11,388 bases of DNA, from positions 1-11,388 of the forward strand of contig DASXRQ010000182.1 in the NCBI GenBank assembly GCA_036506495.1, written 5' to 3'. Under the pieces are notes generated by a model. It was not told where the DNA came from. It was given only the letters and a program-made list of their open reading frames with translations, and did not search any database. Each line of letters begins with the position of its first letter. Within the stretch, counting starts at the first letter, position 1. Made by a program: the position numbers and the translations under genes. Origin of the DNA: DASXRC01 sp036506495 (lineage in GTDB: Bacteria > Actinomycetota > Actinomycetes > Mycobacteriales > Micromonosporaceae). Positions 1 to 6,037 of the stretch are shown in pieces.

Positions 1-318
1 AGCTCCACCGGGCACGGTAACCGCTACCTGGCCCGCGTGCTCGGGGAGGCCGCCGTGGCCGCCGGGCGGACCGATACCTTCCTGGGGGAGCGCTACCGGC
101 GCATCGCCCGGCGGCGCGGCACCAAGCGGGCCATCGTCGCGGTGGGCCGCTCCATCCTGATCATCGTCTGGCACCTGCTGGCCGACCCCACCGCCCGCTA
201 TCACGATCTTGGGCCCGGCTTCTACGACACCCGGATCAACGCTGAGCGCCGTAAGCGCAACCATATCCGCCAGCTGGAGGCGCTCGGCTACAAGGTCACC
301 CTCGAACCCGCTGCCTGA
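1..318 (+). mobile_element. IS110-family transposase, C-terminal part (runs off left edge)
   Basis: The open frame enters from the left edge and stops with TGA at 316-318, leaving 105 residues. The start lies outside the window. The visible part matches the end of the C-terminal transposase domain (Transposase_20) of IS110-type enzymes: TGHGNRYLARVLGEAA near the start, then a basic stretch, a hydrophobic VGRSILIIVWHLL helix, and a tail with FYDTR, RRKRNHIRQLEALGY. IS110 elements use a DEDD-type catalytic domain, which would lie upstream, and usually lack terminal inverted repeats. I see none between 319 and 423. Whether the copy is intact cannot be judged. It sits next to other rearranged genes, suggesting a plastic region. 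The family call rests on recognition of the C-terminal pattern, not on an alignment. Confidence 0.85.
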
Positions 319-423
319 CCTCCCCTATCACCCTGCCAGGACCCGGCTCCGCTGCGCTGCGCCGGGTGCTGCCGCCTGCCTACTCACCGTCGATTTTCGG
401 ATTAGGAGCCAGAGGTCGCGCTC

Positions 424-642
424 CTATCGATTCTCCACCTGAGAGCCGTGCAGAATCCTTCCCTCAAGCCATCGCTGGACAACGGCTTGGCGATATCGCG
501 TCTGCCGGCCGATCTCCACACAAGGCGGCCCTGAGCCCTCCAGGCGCAGGCGCTGCACCGTCGGTAGCGACACCTGAAGGAGCGCCGCGACCTCCTGCTC
601 AGTGAGCAGACCCTCGTCATCGCCCATCGGCCCGCAGGTCAT
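424..642 (-). CDS. Excisionase-like helix-turn-helix DNA-binding protein
   Basis: This 72-residue protein has the compact winged HTH of the excisionase/MerR-like HTH_17 type. LLTEQEVAALLQVSLPTVQRL (about residues 12-32) forms the helix-turn-helix, and PPCVEIGRQTRYRQAVVQRWL (about 39-59) is the wing plus terminal helix. Such proteins bind specific DNA and often help recombination or regulate small operons. The ATG at 642 was chosen because GGGAG (complement at 649-653) lies 6 bases upstream. The open frame extends to 852, but that extension is low-complexity and overlaps the sigma-factor gene on the other strand. No integrase is visible nearby, so a role in excising an integrated element is only a possibility. 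It could equally be an orphan regulator. It lies between the IS110 fragment and the broken sigma gene. Confidence 0.75.
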   Translation of the reverse strand: MTCGPMGDDEGLLTEQEVAALLQVSLPTVQRLRLEGSGPPCVEIGRQTRYRQAVVQRWLEGRILHGSQVENR

Positions 643-732
643 ACCGCACTCCCACTCTCGGTCAACCTCACCCAGCACTGACTGACCACTGGATGGGCCG
701 CGGAAACCAGTCGCGCCGTAATCGGCCTTGCC

Positions 733-1356
733 ATGCCCGAGGCCCGGTATGAGCAGACCGAAGCCATCTCCTTGACCTTCGTGACCGCCCTGCAGGTCCT
801 GCCGCCTCGCCAGCTCGCCGTGCTCATCCTGCGCGACCTGCTCGGATTCCACGCCAACGAGGTGGCCGACATGCTCGACTCGACCGTCGAATCGGTCAAC
901 AGCGCCCTCAAACGAGCCCGCGCCGGCCTGCAGCGCCGCCTGCCGCCGACCGCCGACCGCGAACCGCCTCCCACCTCCGACTCACCCGCCGAGCAGGCGA
1001 TCGTGGCGAAGTTCGTCCGCGCCTACGAGTCCGGGGACCTGGACGCTCTGGTCGCCTTGCTCACCGACGACGTCTTCCTCTCCATGCCACCGATTCCCCT
1101 CGAATACCAGGGCCGCGACGTCGTGGCCCGCCTCTTCGCCAGCATCTTCCGCTCGGGTAGGCGGGTTGACCTCGTGCCGACGCGAGCGAATGGTCAGCCG
1201 GCGTTCGGGGCATACCTTCGCGCCTCCACCGGCATCCGCCATGGAACCGGCCTGTTCGTCCTCACTCTCACCGGCGACCGGATCTGCGCCTTCACCCGCT
1301 TCGACAACAGCGTGCTCCCATGGTTCGGGCTGCCGCGATCGCTCCCAAGGCGATAG
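733..1356 (+). pseudogene. ECF sigma factor with SnoaL-like tail, N-terminally truncated
   Basis: The 207-residue frame begins inside the linker of an ECF sigma factor of the SigG/SigX5-like type. LPPRQLAVLILRDLLGFHANE, followed by ADMLDSTVESVNSALKRAR, is region 4, which binds the -35 element (about residues 24-63). After a proline-rich linker, residues about 85-200 form a SnoaL/NTF2-like domain (YESGDLDALVALLTDDV, PPIPLEYQGRD) typical of these large ECF factors. Region 2, which binds core polymerase and melts the -10, should precede it, but the same frame is closed by a TGA at 679-681 and the codons after it look unrelated. Family members run to more than 300 residues, so about a third is lost. 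It is probably non-functional as a sigma factor. A residual regulatory role for the truncated product cannot be excluded. Confidence 0.75.
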
Positions 1357-1561
1357 GCCGGCGGCCGTGCCGTTTGGGAATCCACTTCCATCTTCTGGGT
1401 CACTTCCACCCGATGATTGGAGGCTCGACGTCGTACACAGGGCCCGTCGGGACGCATGCCCCACCGGCTTCGCCTTTCCGGTGGAAACTTGCATCCGGCT
1501 CATAATTGGGGTCCGGGCCCACATTGCTTCCGCCAGCCGCACACCGAAGGGCACCGATCCC

Positions 1562-1783
1562 ATGGCCTCCCCCCGGCCGCGCAGACCGGCGGCGCTCAGC
1601 GCGTTCTACCTTGCCTTCCCGCTCGGTGCGCTCGGAACCTCCGGGTACGCCGTGTTGGTGCGGGGGGACGGCATCTTCGACCGGCTGACGCTGCGGCAGA
1701 ACCTGACGGTGGTGGGTGTCGTGGTCCTCCTGTGGCTGGTTTTCTGGGCCCTGATCGCGGCCTCCCGGCGGTGGTTCGGGTGA
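1562..1783 (+). CDS. Small membrane protein, function unknown
   Basis: A 73-residue protein with two predicted membrane helices, about residues 12-33 (ALSAFYLAFPLGALGTSGYAV region) and 48-68 (LTVVGVVVLLWLVFWALIAA region), a basic N-terminus (RPRRP) and a basic C-terminus (SRRWFG). I do not recognise a family. The frame is open further upstream, to 1166, but there it overlaps the sigma gene, so the ATG at 1562 after a weak GAAGGG (1545-1550) is the sensible start. It ends 19 bases before the next membrane-protein gene on the same strand, so the two probably form a small operon. A CATAAT at 1501-1506 could be a -10 box, but no convincing -35 is present. The inside-positive ends suggest both termini are cytoplasmic. 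No link to arsenic is evident. Confidence 0.6.
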   Translation: MASPRPRRPAALSAFYLAFPLGALGTSGYAVLVRGDGIFDRLTLRQNLTVVGVVVLLWLVFWALIAASRRWFG

Positions 1784-1802
1784 CGGACACCGGGAGGCGG
1801 TG

Positions 1803-2246
1803 ATGGCACTGCTGGGGTTCGCCGCATTACTGGCAGCGTTCGGCGCGTTCGCCACGATCATGGCGGTGCGCTACCGGCAGGGCCGCGCCGAGCACCTTCG
1901 TCGCCCGGCCTACCACGGCTCGCTGTGGCCGGCCGCGCGGCGCAACATCGCATTTGGCCTGCTGCCGATCGCCGGGATCTGCTTCCTGGTCGCTGCGAGC
2001 ATGGCGGCAAGCGTCGCCGGCGTCGCCGGACCGGTCCCGTCCGCCGCTTTTCTGCTGCTCGTGCTCGCCCTGGTGGCGACGCTCGTCGTGTTCATGGTCA
2101 CCCGGCCACGGTGGCTGGCGCCGCCCGCCCGCGGCCCGGACGAGCCGCCACGGCCGATCTCCGAGATGACCTCACAAGAGCTCGCGGACTGGTCGGGCGG
2201 CGACCCGGAGAAGCTGCGCCGGCTCATGCGGCGGCGCCGATTCTGA
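1803..2246 (+). CDS. Three-helix membrane protein, function unknown
   Basis: A 147-residue protein with three predicted membrane helices, about residues 3-21, 51-73 and 79-99, followed by a cytoplasmic-looking tail. The tail has a proline-rich section (PPARGPDEPPRP) and ends in a strongly basic LRRLMRRRRF. Before that, SEMTSQELADWSGGDPEKL looks like a small helical segment. GGGAGG at 1792-1797 sits 5 bases before the ATG at 1803. The in-frame GTG at 1800 is too close to that site, so ATG is preferred. It follows the 73-residue membrane protein by 19 bases and is probably co-transcribed with it. Its stop lies 9 bases from the convergent end of the arsC gene, with no hairpin between them. I do not recognise the family, and the role is unknown. 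Confidence 0.7.
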   Translation: MALLGFAALLAAFGAFATIMAVRYRQGRAEHLRRPAYHGSLWPAARRNIAFGLLPIAGICFLVAASMAASVAGVAGPVPSAAFLLLVLALVATLVVFMVTRPRWLAPPARGPDEPPRPISEMTSQELADWSGGDPEKLRRLMRRRRF

Positions 2247-2255
2247 GATCCCTCG

Positions 2256-2666
2256 TCAACCGGCGGGCAGGAGCTCCGCGACGAGACATTCGACCCTGCC
2301 GCGGATGTCGTCGCGGATGGCGCGTACGACATCGATGCCCTGGCCGGCCGGGTCATCGAGCTCCCAATCGAGGTGGGTCTGGCCGGGGAAGTACGGGCAT
2401 ACGTCCCCGCAGCCCATGGTGATCACGACGCTGGAGGCTTCGGAGTCCTCGGGGGTGAGGATCCTCGGCTTGTGGCCGGTGATGTCGATGCCCACCTCCC
2501 TCATGGCTTCGACAGCCACGGGGTTGATCTGTTCGGCGGGTTCGGAGCCGGCGGAGCGGACCTCGACGGCGTCCCCGGCGAGCGCGCGAAGGAACCCCGC
2601 GGCCATTTGGGAGCGGCCGGCGTTGTGCACGCACACGAATAGAACGCTCGGCTTGGTGGTGCTCAT
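2256..2666 (-). CDS. arsC: Arsenate reductase, low-molecular-weight phosphatase fold
   Basis: This 136-residue enzyme should reduce arsenate to arsenite in the cytoplasm, using thiols from thioredoxin or mycothiol. The phosphatase-like P-loop CVHNAGRS (Cys12 to Arg18, the C-X5-R signature) holds the oxyanion. Asp105 in DDPAG matches the conserved aspartate of the fold, and Cys86 and Cys90 in MGCGDVC could be the resolving pair that relays the disulfide in thioredoxin-linked ArsC. Full length is normal for the family. The ATG at 2666 overlaps the TGA of the upstream arsC by four bases (ATGA), indicating coupled translation, so the longer open frame to 3059 is not real. It is the last gene of the minus-strand ars operon. 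The reductant cannot be assigned from sequence alone. Confidence 0.92.
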   Translation of the reverse strand: MSTTKPSVLFVCVHNAGRSQMAAGFLRALAGDAVEVRSAGSEPAEQINPVAVEAMREVGIDITGHKPRILTPEDSEASSVVITMGCGDVCPYFPGQTHLDWELDDPAGQGIDVVRAIRDDIRGRVECLVAELLPAG

Positions 2667-3334
2667 CGTGTGGTGCTGCCCTCGATCGCGGTGGTCAGTT
2701 CTGCGAGCAGGCCGCGGACCCGGCGGTCGATCTCGTCGCGAATCGGCCGGACCTGGCCGAGCGGAAGGCCGGCGGGGTCGGGCAGCTCCCAGTCCAGGTA
2801 CCGCTTGCCGGGATAGACGGGGCAGGCATCCCCGCAGCCCATCAGCACCACGACATCGCTGGCGCGGACGACCTCGTCGGTGAGCGGCTTGGGGAACTCC
2901 TTGGTCATGTCGACCCCTACCTCGGCCAGGGCGTCGACGACCGCGGGGTTGATCTCGTCGGCGGGCGCGGACCCGGCGGAGCGGACATGTACGCGGCCGG
3001 CGGCGTGGTGGTCGAGCAGGGCGGCGGCCATTTGAGAGCGTCCTGCGTTGTGTACGCACACGAACAGCACCTCGGGAATCCCGGTAATGACCGCGCCCTC
3101 GTTCTTCGCGACGGCGGCAAGGCGCTCGGTGGCGAACCGGATCGCGAGGACCGGCACATGCGCGTTGATCCTCGCGGTGGCGGCCAGGAGCTGGTATGAC
3201 TCGTCGAGGTACCGCAGGATCGTCTCGAGCGAGAACACGCCCTTGTAGTTGTCCGCCAGGCGTTCGGCGGCACGGGCGAGAGTGGCTTCGGGGCTTGTCA
3301 GCGCGGGCATCTGCCAGCCGGTGGCTTCAGTCAT
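2663..3334 (-). CDS. arsC: Arsenate reductase with N-terminal three-helix domain
   Basis: A 223-residue protein. Residues about 12-80 form an all-helical domain (ATLARAAERLADNYKGVFS, ILRYLDESY) found at the N-terminus of many actinobacterial ArsC proteins. Residues about 88-215 are the low-molecular-weight phosphatase fold with the P-loop CVHNAGRS (Cys93 to Arg99), the MGCGDAC pair (Cys167 and Cys171), and Asp186 in PDPAG. It probably reduces arsenate. The helical domain may serve dimerisation or partner binding, which is inference. It is a paralogue of the downstream 136-residue enzyme and shares the run VLFVCVHNAGRSQMAA apart from one upstream residue. Its ATG at 3334 overlaps the aquaporin stop as ATGA, and its own TGA overlaps the next ATG the same way. 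Four-base overlaps on both sides show a tightly coupled operon. Confidence 0.92.
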   Translation of the reverse strand: MTEATGWQMPALTSPEATLARAAERLADNYKGVFSLETILRYLDESYQLLAATARINAHVPVLAIRFATERLAAVAKNEGAVITGIPEVLFVCVHNAGRSQMAAALLDHHAAGRVHVRSAGSAPADEINPAVVDALAEVGVDMTKEFPKPLTDEVVRASDVVVLMGCGDACPVYPGKRYLDWELPDPAGLPLGQVRPIRDEIDRRVRGLLAELTTAIEGSTTR

Positions 3335-4095
3335 CGCTTGCTCCTGATGGGGATGTGGCCGTCAGTGGCTGGTGCCATCGCGGCGGTGTCGCCTTTAACC
3401 GTGAGCGGTCTCGGGTAGAGCGCGCCGACAACGAGCGCGCCGATGACGGCACCGAGTAGCTCGGCCGCGATGAATCCGGGCAGCGAGGCAGGGCTGATGC
3501 CGGCGAAGGTGTCGGTGAACGAGCGGCCGATCGAGACCGCCGGGTTGGCGAAGCTGGTCGAGCTGGTGAACCAGTAGGCGGCGCCGATGTAGGCGCCCAC
3601 CGCGGCCGGGGCGTACCTGGTGCGGTGGGTGCGCAGGAGGGCGAAGATGACCATGATCAGCCCGCCGGTAGCGACGATCTCTCCGGTCCACAGATCCGCG
3701 GTCGTGCGGGTGGTGGTGGAGAAGGCGACCGCGGTCAGGCCGAACATGACGTTGGCCAGGATCGCGCCGCTGATCGCGCCAAGCACTTGTGCTGCAACGT
3801 ACGCGGCCACCTCTGGTGCCGTGAACGCGCTGGCGTCACGGCGGCGCAAACACCAGTCGGCAAGGGTGACGACGGGGTTGAAGTGCGCCCCGGAGACCGG
3901 TCCAAGCACGAGGATCAGCACGCCCAGCGCGAGCATGGTGGCGATTGAGTTCTCCAGAAGCTGCAGGCCGACGTCGTCTGGAGATAGCTGGACTGCCATG
4001 ATCCCGGACCCGACCACGGCGGTGACCAGCAGTGCGGTGCCGAGGTATTCGGCGAGTACGCGGCGCGCCAGGGTCGACCGGTGGGTCGTGCTCAC
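3331..4095 (-). CDS. aqpS: Aquaglyceroporin of the MIP family, likely arsenite channel
   Basis: A 254-residue MIP-family channel with six membrane helices and two half-helix pore loops. The second loop has the canonical NPA (Asn184, in FANPAVSIGR, with the selectivity Arg191). The first reads GAHFNPVV, so NPV replaces NPA (Asn73). Aquaglyceroporins encoded in ars operons, such as AqpS of Sinorhizobium meliloti, let arsenite made by ArsC flow out down its gradient in place of an ArsB pump. The position between arsC genes supports that role here. The GTG at 4095 was chosen because it overlaps the upstream TGA as GTGA; the open frame upstream to 4263 overlaps the ArsR-ArsC gene and is not membrane-like. 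The tail after about residue 230 is polar and basic. The gene symbol is by analogy. Confidence 0.88.
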   Translation of the reverse strand: MSTTHRSTLARRVLAEYLGTALLVTAVVGSGIMAVQLSPDDVGLQLLENSIATMLALGVLILVLGPVSGAHFNPVVTLADWCLRRRDASAFTAPEVAAYVAAQVLGAISGAILANVMFGLTAVAFSTTTRTTADLWTGEIVATGGLIMVIFALLRTHRTRYAPAAVGAYIGAAYWFTSSTSFANPAVSIGRSFTDTFAGISPASLPGFIAAELLGAVIGALVVGALYPRPLTVKGDTAAMAPATDGHIPIRSKR

Positions 4096-4778
4096 CGCTG
4101 CCGCTCCTTGCCGGGTAAGGCCGGGGCGAGCCGGTCGATGCGATCGGCCAGGTCTGCGAATGCGGCCTCGAAGGCCGCGTCGGTGTCGACCGGCACGGGG
4201 TCGGGGATGGACCAGTGCAGCCTGGGCAGGTCCGTGGGCAGCGTCTCGTGGACGTGGTCGCACACCGCGATCAGCAGATCCCCGTCCTGCGCGACCGTGT
4301 CGAGGTGAGCGGTGCGGTCCGGGTTGAGCTCAAGTCCGTGGCGTTTGGCGGTACGCACCGCGCGTGGGCTGACCCGGGCGGCCGGTTCGGTGCCGGCGGA
4401 GGCGGCCGGGATCGGGCTGTGAGTCGCCCAGAGAGCGGCGGCCAATTGCGAGCGAGCGGAGTTGCGAGTGCACACGAACACCAGCCTTCGCGGCGAGCTC
4501 AGGCTCGGCGCGGCCAGAGCCGCGAGCGCGGCTGGGCGGAGGCGGAGGTAGCTGCGGCGCCGGTCATGCTCGGACCGGTGCCGGTCGATCACCCCCGCGC
4601 TGGCAAGAACGCCCAGGTGATGGGCCACCAGGTTGGTGCTTATGCCGAGCCGGACGCCGATCTCACTCGGGGAAGCGTCGCCGACGGCGAGGGCGTCGGC
4701 GATCGCCAGACGCCCCGGGTCGCCCAGCGCGGCGTGAATACGCGCACGCGCCGCAACCGAAGAAAGCTCAACGTTCAT
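4092..4778 (-). CDS. ArsR-ArsC fusion: HTH repressor joined to arsenate-reductase-like domain
   Basis: A 228-residue two-domain protein. Residues about 6-85 are an ArsR/SmtB winged helix (ARIHAALGDPGRLAIADAL; recognition helix near STNLVAHHLGVL; wing near RRRSYLRL). Residues about 97-222 are a low-molecular-weight phosphatase/ArsC fold with P-loop CTRNSARS (Cys103 to Arg109) and Asp193 in IPDPV. It lacks the MGCGD-C pair of its neighbours; the only other cysteine is Cys173. The HTH half has no cysteine, so it cannot hold arsenite by the usual ArsR thiol site. Either the ArsC half senses the oxyanion or the protein is a reductase-regulator. It opens the operon and starts two bases from a palindromic operator that overlaps its -10 box, so autorepression is likely. 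Regulator-phosphatase fusions are known in actinobacteria. Catalytic activity is unproven. Confidence 0.88.
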   Translation of the reverse strand: MNVELSSVAARARIHAALGDPGRLAIADALAVGDASPSEIGVRLGISTNLVAHHLGVLASAGVIDRHRSEHDRRRSYLRLRPAALAALAAPSLSSPRRLVFVCTRNSARSQLAAALWATHSPIPAASAGTEPAARVSPRAVRTAKRHGLELNPDRTAHLDTVAQDGDLLIAVCDHVHETLPTDLPRLHWSIPDPVPVDTDAAFEAAFADLADRIDRLAPALPGKERQR

Positions 4779-4780
4779 TA

Positions 4781-4798
4781 CCTCAAAAACTATTGAGG
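4781..4798 (-). promoter_or_regulatory. Palindromic ArsR-type operator over the -10 box of unit C
   Basis: The inverted repeat CCTCAA-AAACTA-TTGAGG has perfect 6-base arms around 6 bases and contains the TCAA-N6-TTGA core common in ArsR-family operators. It ends two bases before the ATG of the ArsR-ArsC gene and covers the -10 hexamer, so a bound repressor would block polymerase. The repressor is probably the fusion protein itself, though any of the three ArsR proteins could bind. Confidence 0.7.
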
Positions 4799-4815
4799 CA
4801 TCTCTGGCCTGTCAA
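4787..4815 (-). promoter_or_regulatory. Promoter of unit C (arsR-arsC, aquaporin, arsC, arsC)
   Basis: On the minus strand a perfect TTGACA (-35, complement at 4810-4815) is followed after exactly 17 bases by TAGTTT (-10, complement at 4787-4792). The expected transcription start, about 7 bases further, falls at 4780 or so, within two bases of the ATG at 4778. No Shine-Dalgarno site fits between them, so the mRNA should be leaderless or nearly so, which is common in actinobacteria. Confidence 0.7.
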
Positions 4816-4830
4816 CTGCCGTGCCCCTCG

Positions 4831-6033
4831 TCAGGGCCGAGGACGGGCGGCCCAGAGCGTGACGGCGGCCAGCAGGCATGCCACGGCGGCGCCGGTGAGG
4901 AACCGGCCGGTGCCCAGGGCGGCGGCGGCGAGGGGTCCGCCGGCCTTGGCGAGGGTGATCGGCGCGGTCATGGTGGCGGCGATGGTGGCGTAGCGGCCGG
5001 TGCCGTACCGGTCGGCGAGGATCGCGGGCCGGGCGATGGTGGCCACCCCGAACCCGAGCCCGAACGCGGTGATGCAGACGGCGGCCCAGGCCAGCGAGCC
5101 AGCAACGTACGGCAGGGCGAATGCGCCGAGGGCCTGGATGGCGAACACGGCGGCGGTGACGGTGGTCATGCCGTGCCGCCGGGCCAGGCCCGTGGTGGCG
5201 AGCCGCCCGGTGACCGACAGGACCCCGAGCAGCCCGGAAACGGTGGCGGCAACGGTGGCGGGGTAGCCGGCGTGGCGGAGGAACGCCACGAGGAGGACAC
5301 CGACCGCGGCGGTGGCGGCGGCCTGGGCGACGAACGCGACCATCAGCAACCAGTACCGGTTGTCCGTTAAGGCATCCAGGACACTGGCACCGTCGCGGCG
5401 GTGCGCGGTCGCCTGGCGGACGCGTCGAGCCGGCACGGCGAACAGGTGGCCAGGAATGGCGGTGATCGCGAGCAGGACGGCCAGGACGACCAGGGTGGTA
5501 CGCCAGCCGTGGTGGGCAAGCAGCCAGCCGGCAAGGGGAAAGAAGATGCTGGAGGCGAAGCCGGCCACGATGGTGACGGCGAGCAGCGCCCGGTCCCGGC
5601 GAGCCGGGTCGGTGGCGGCGATGAGGACCGCGAATGCCGCCTCATAGAGCGACGCGGCACTGGCGAGCCCGACCACGGCGAACACCGCATACAGCTGGGC
5701 GACGGTCTGCACGCGGGACCAGGCGAGAACCGCCGCCACACCCAGCAATGATCCGGTGGTCATCAGGCCGCGCCCGCCGTGGCGGTCCAGCCACCGCCCG
5801 ACCGGAACGGCCGAGGCGGCGGCGACCAGGATGGACACGGTAGCCGCTCCGGTGACCGTGGCCGTGGACGCCCGCAGGTCGGTAGCGATCGGCGTGAGCA
5901 GCACCGAGAAGGCGTAGAACAGCACGCCGTACCCGATGGTTTGGGTCACCGCAAGCACTGCGATCAAGACGCGGGTACGGCTGCGGCCGCCACCGGCAAC
6001 GGCGACGGCCGGATGAGGCGCGACAGTGGTCAT
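4831..6033 (-). CDS. MFS permease, likely metalloid or conjugate exporter
   Basis: A 400-residue major facilitator protein with about 12 membrane helices. Between helices 2 and 3 it has an MFS motif A-like GRWLDRHGGR (79-88). The central loop at about 201-225 is basic (PARRVRQ, AHRRDG). Near helix 10-11, DRYGTGRYATI resembles the monocarboxylate-porter-like branch. Only two cysteines are present, both in membrane helices. The ATG at 6033 lies 4 bases after the flavoprotein stop (6038), so the two genes are co-transcribed and probably act together. Longer starts would overlap the flavoprotein. MFS proteins in ars islands include ArsJ (exports arseno-phosphoglycerate, usually with a GAPDH gene) and ArsK; no GAPDH gene is in the window, so ArsJ is not supported. 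The substrate is unknown: free arsenite or an oxidised or thiol-bound species are options. Confidence 0.85.
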   Translation of the reverse strand: MTTVAPHPAVAVAGGGRSRTRVLIAVLAVTQTIGYGVLFYAFSVLLTPIATDLRASTATVTGAATVSILVAAASAVPVGRWLDRHGGRGLMTTGSLLGVAAVLAWSRVQTVAQLYAVFAVVGLASAASLYEAAFAVLIAATDPARRDRALLAVTIVAGFASSIFFPLAGWLLAHHGWRTTLVVLAVLLAITAIPGHLFAVPARRVRQATAHRRDGASVLDALTDNRYWLLMVAFVAQAAATAAVGVLLVAFLRHAGYPATVAATVSGLLGVLSVTGRLATTGLARRHGMTTVTAAVFAIQALGAFALPYVAGSLAWAAVCITAFGLGFGVATIARPAILADRYGTGRYATIAATMTAPITLAKAGGPLAAAALGTGRFLTGAAVACLLAAVTLWAARPRP

Positions 6034-6037
6034 AGGG

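Noticed and set aside
2667..3059. N-terminal extension of the 136-residue ArsC to 267 residues
   Set aside because: The extra part is an Arg/Pro-rich frame-shifted reading of the upstream arsC. The ATGA overlap at 2663-2666 fixes the real start.
3620..4327. Plus-strand open frame of 235 residues opposite the aquaporin and ArsR-ArsC genes
   Set aside because: It is antisense to two well-supported genes and has low-complexity Ser/Thr/Arg-rich content with no recognisable domain.
4831..6033. ArsJ-type exporter of arseno-phosphoglycerate
   Set aside because: ArsJ is normally paired with a glyceraldehyde-3-phosphate dehydrogenase gene, and none lies in the window.
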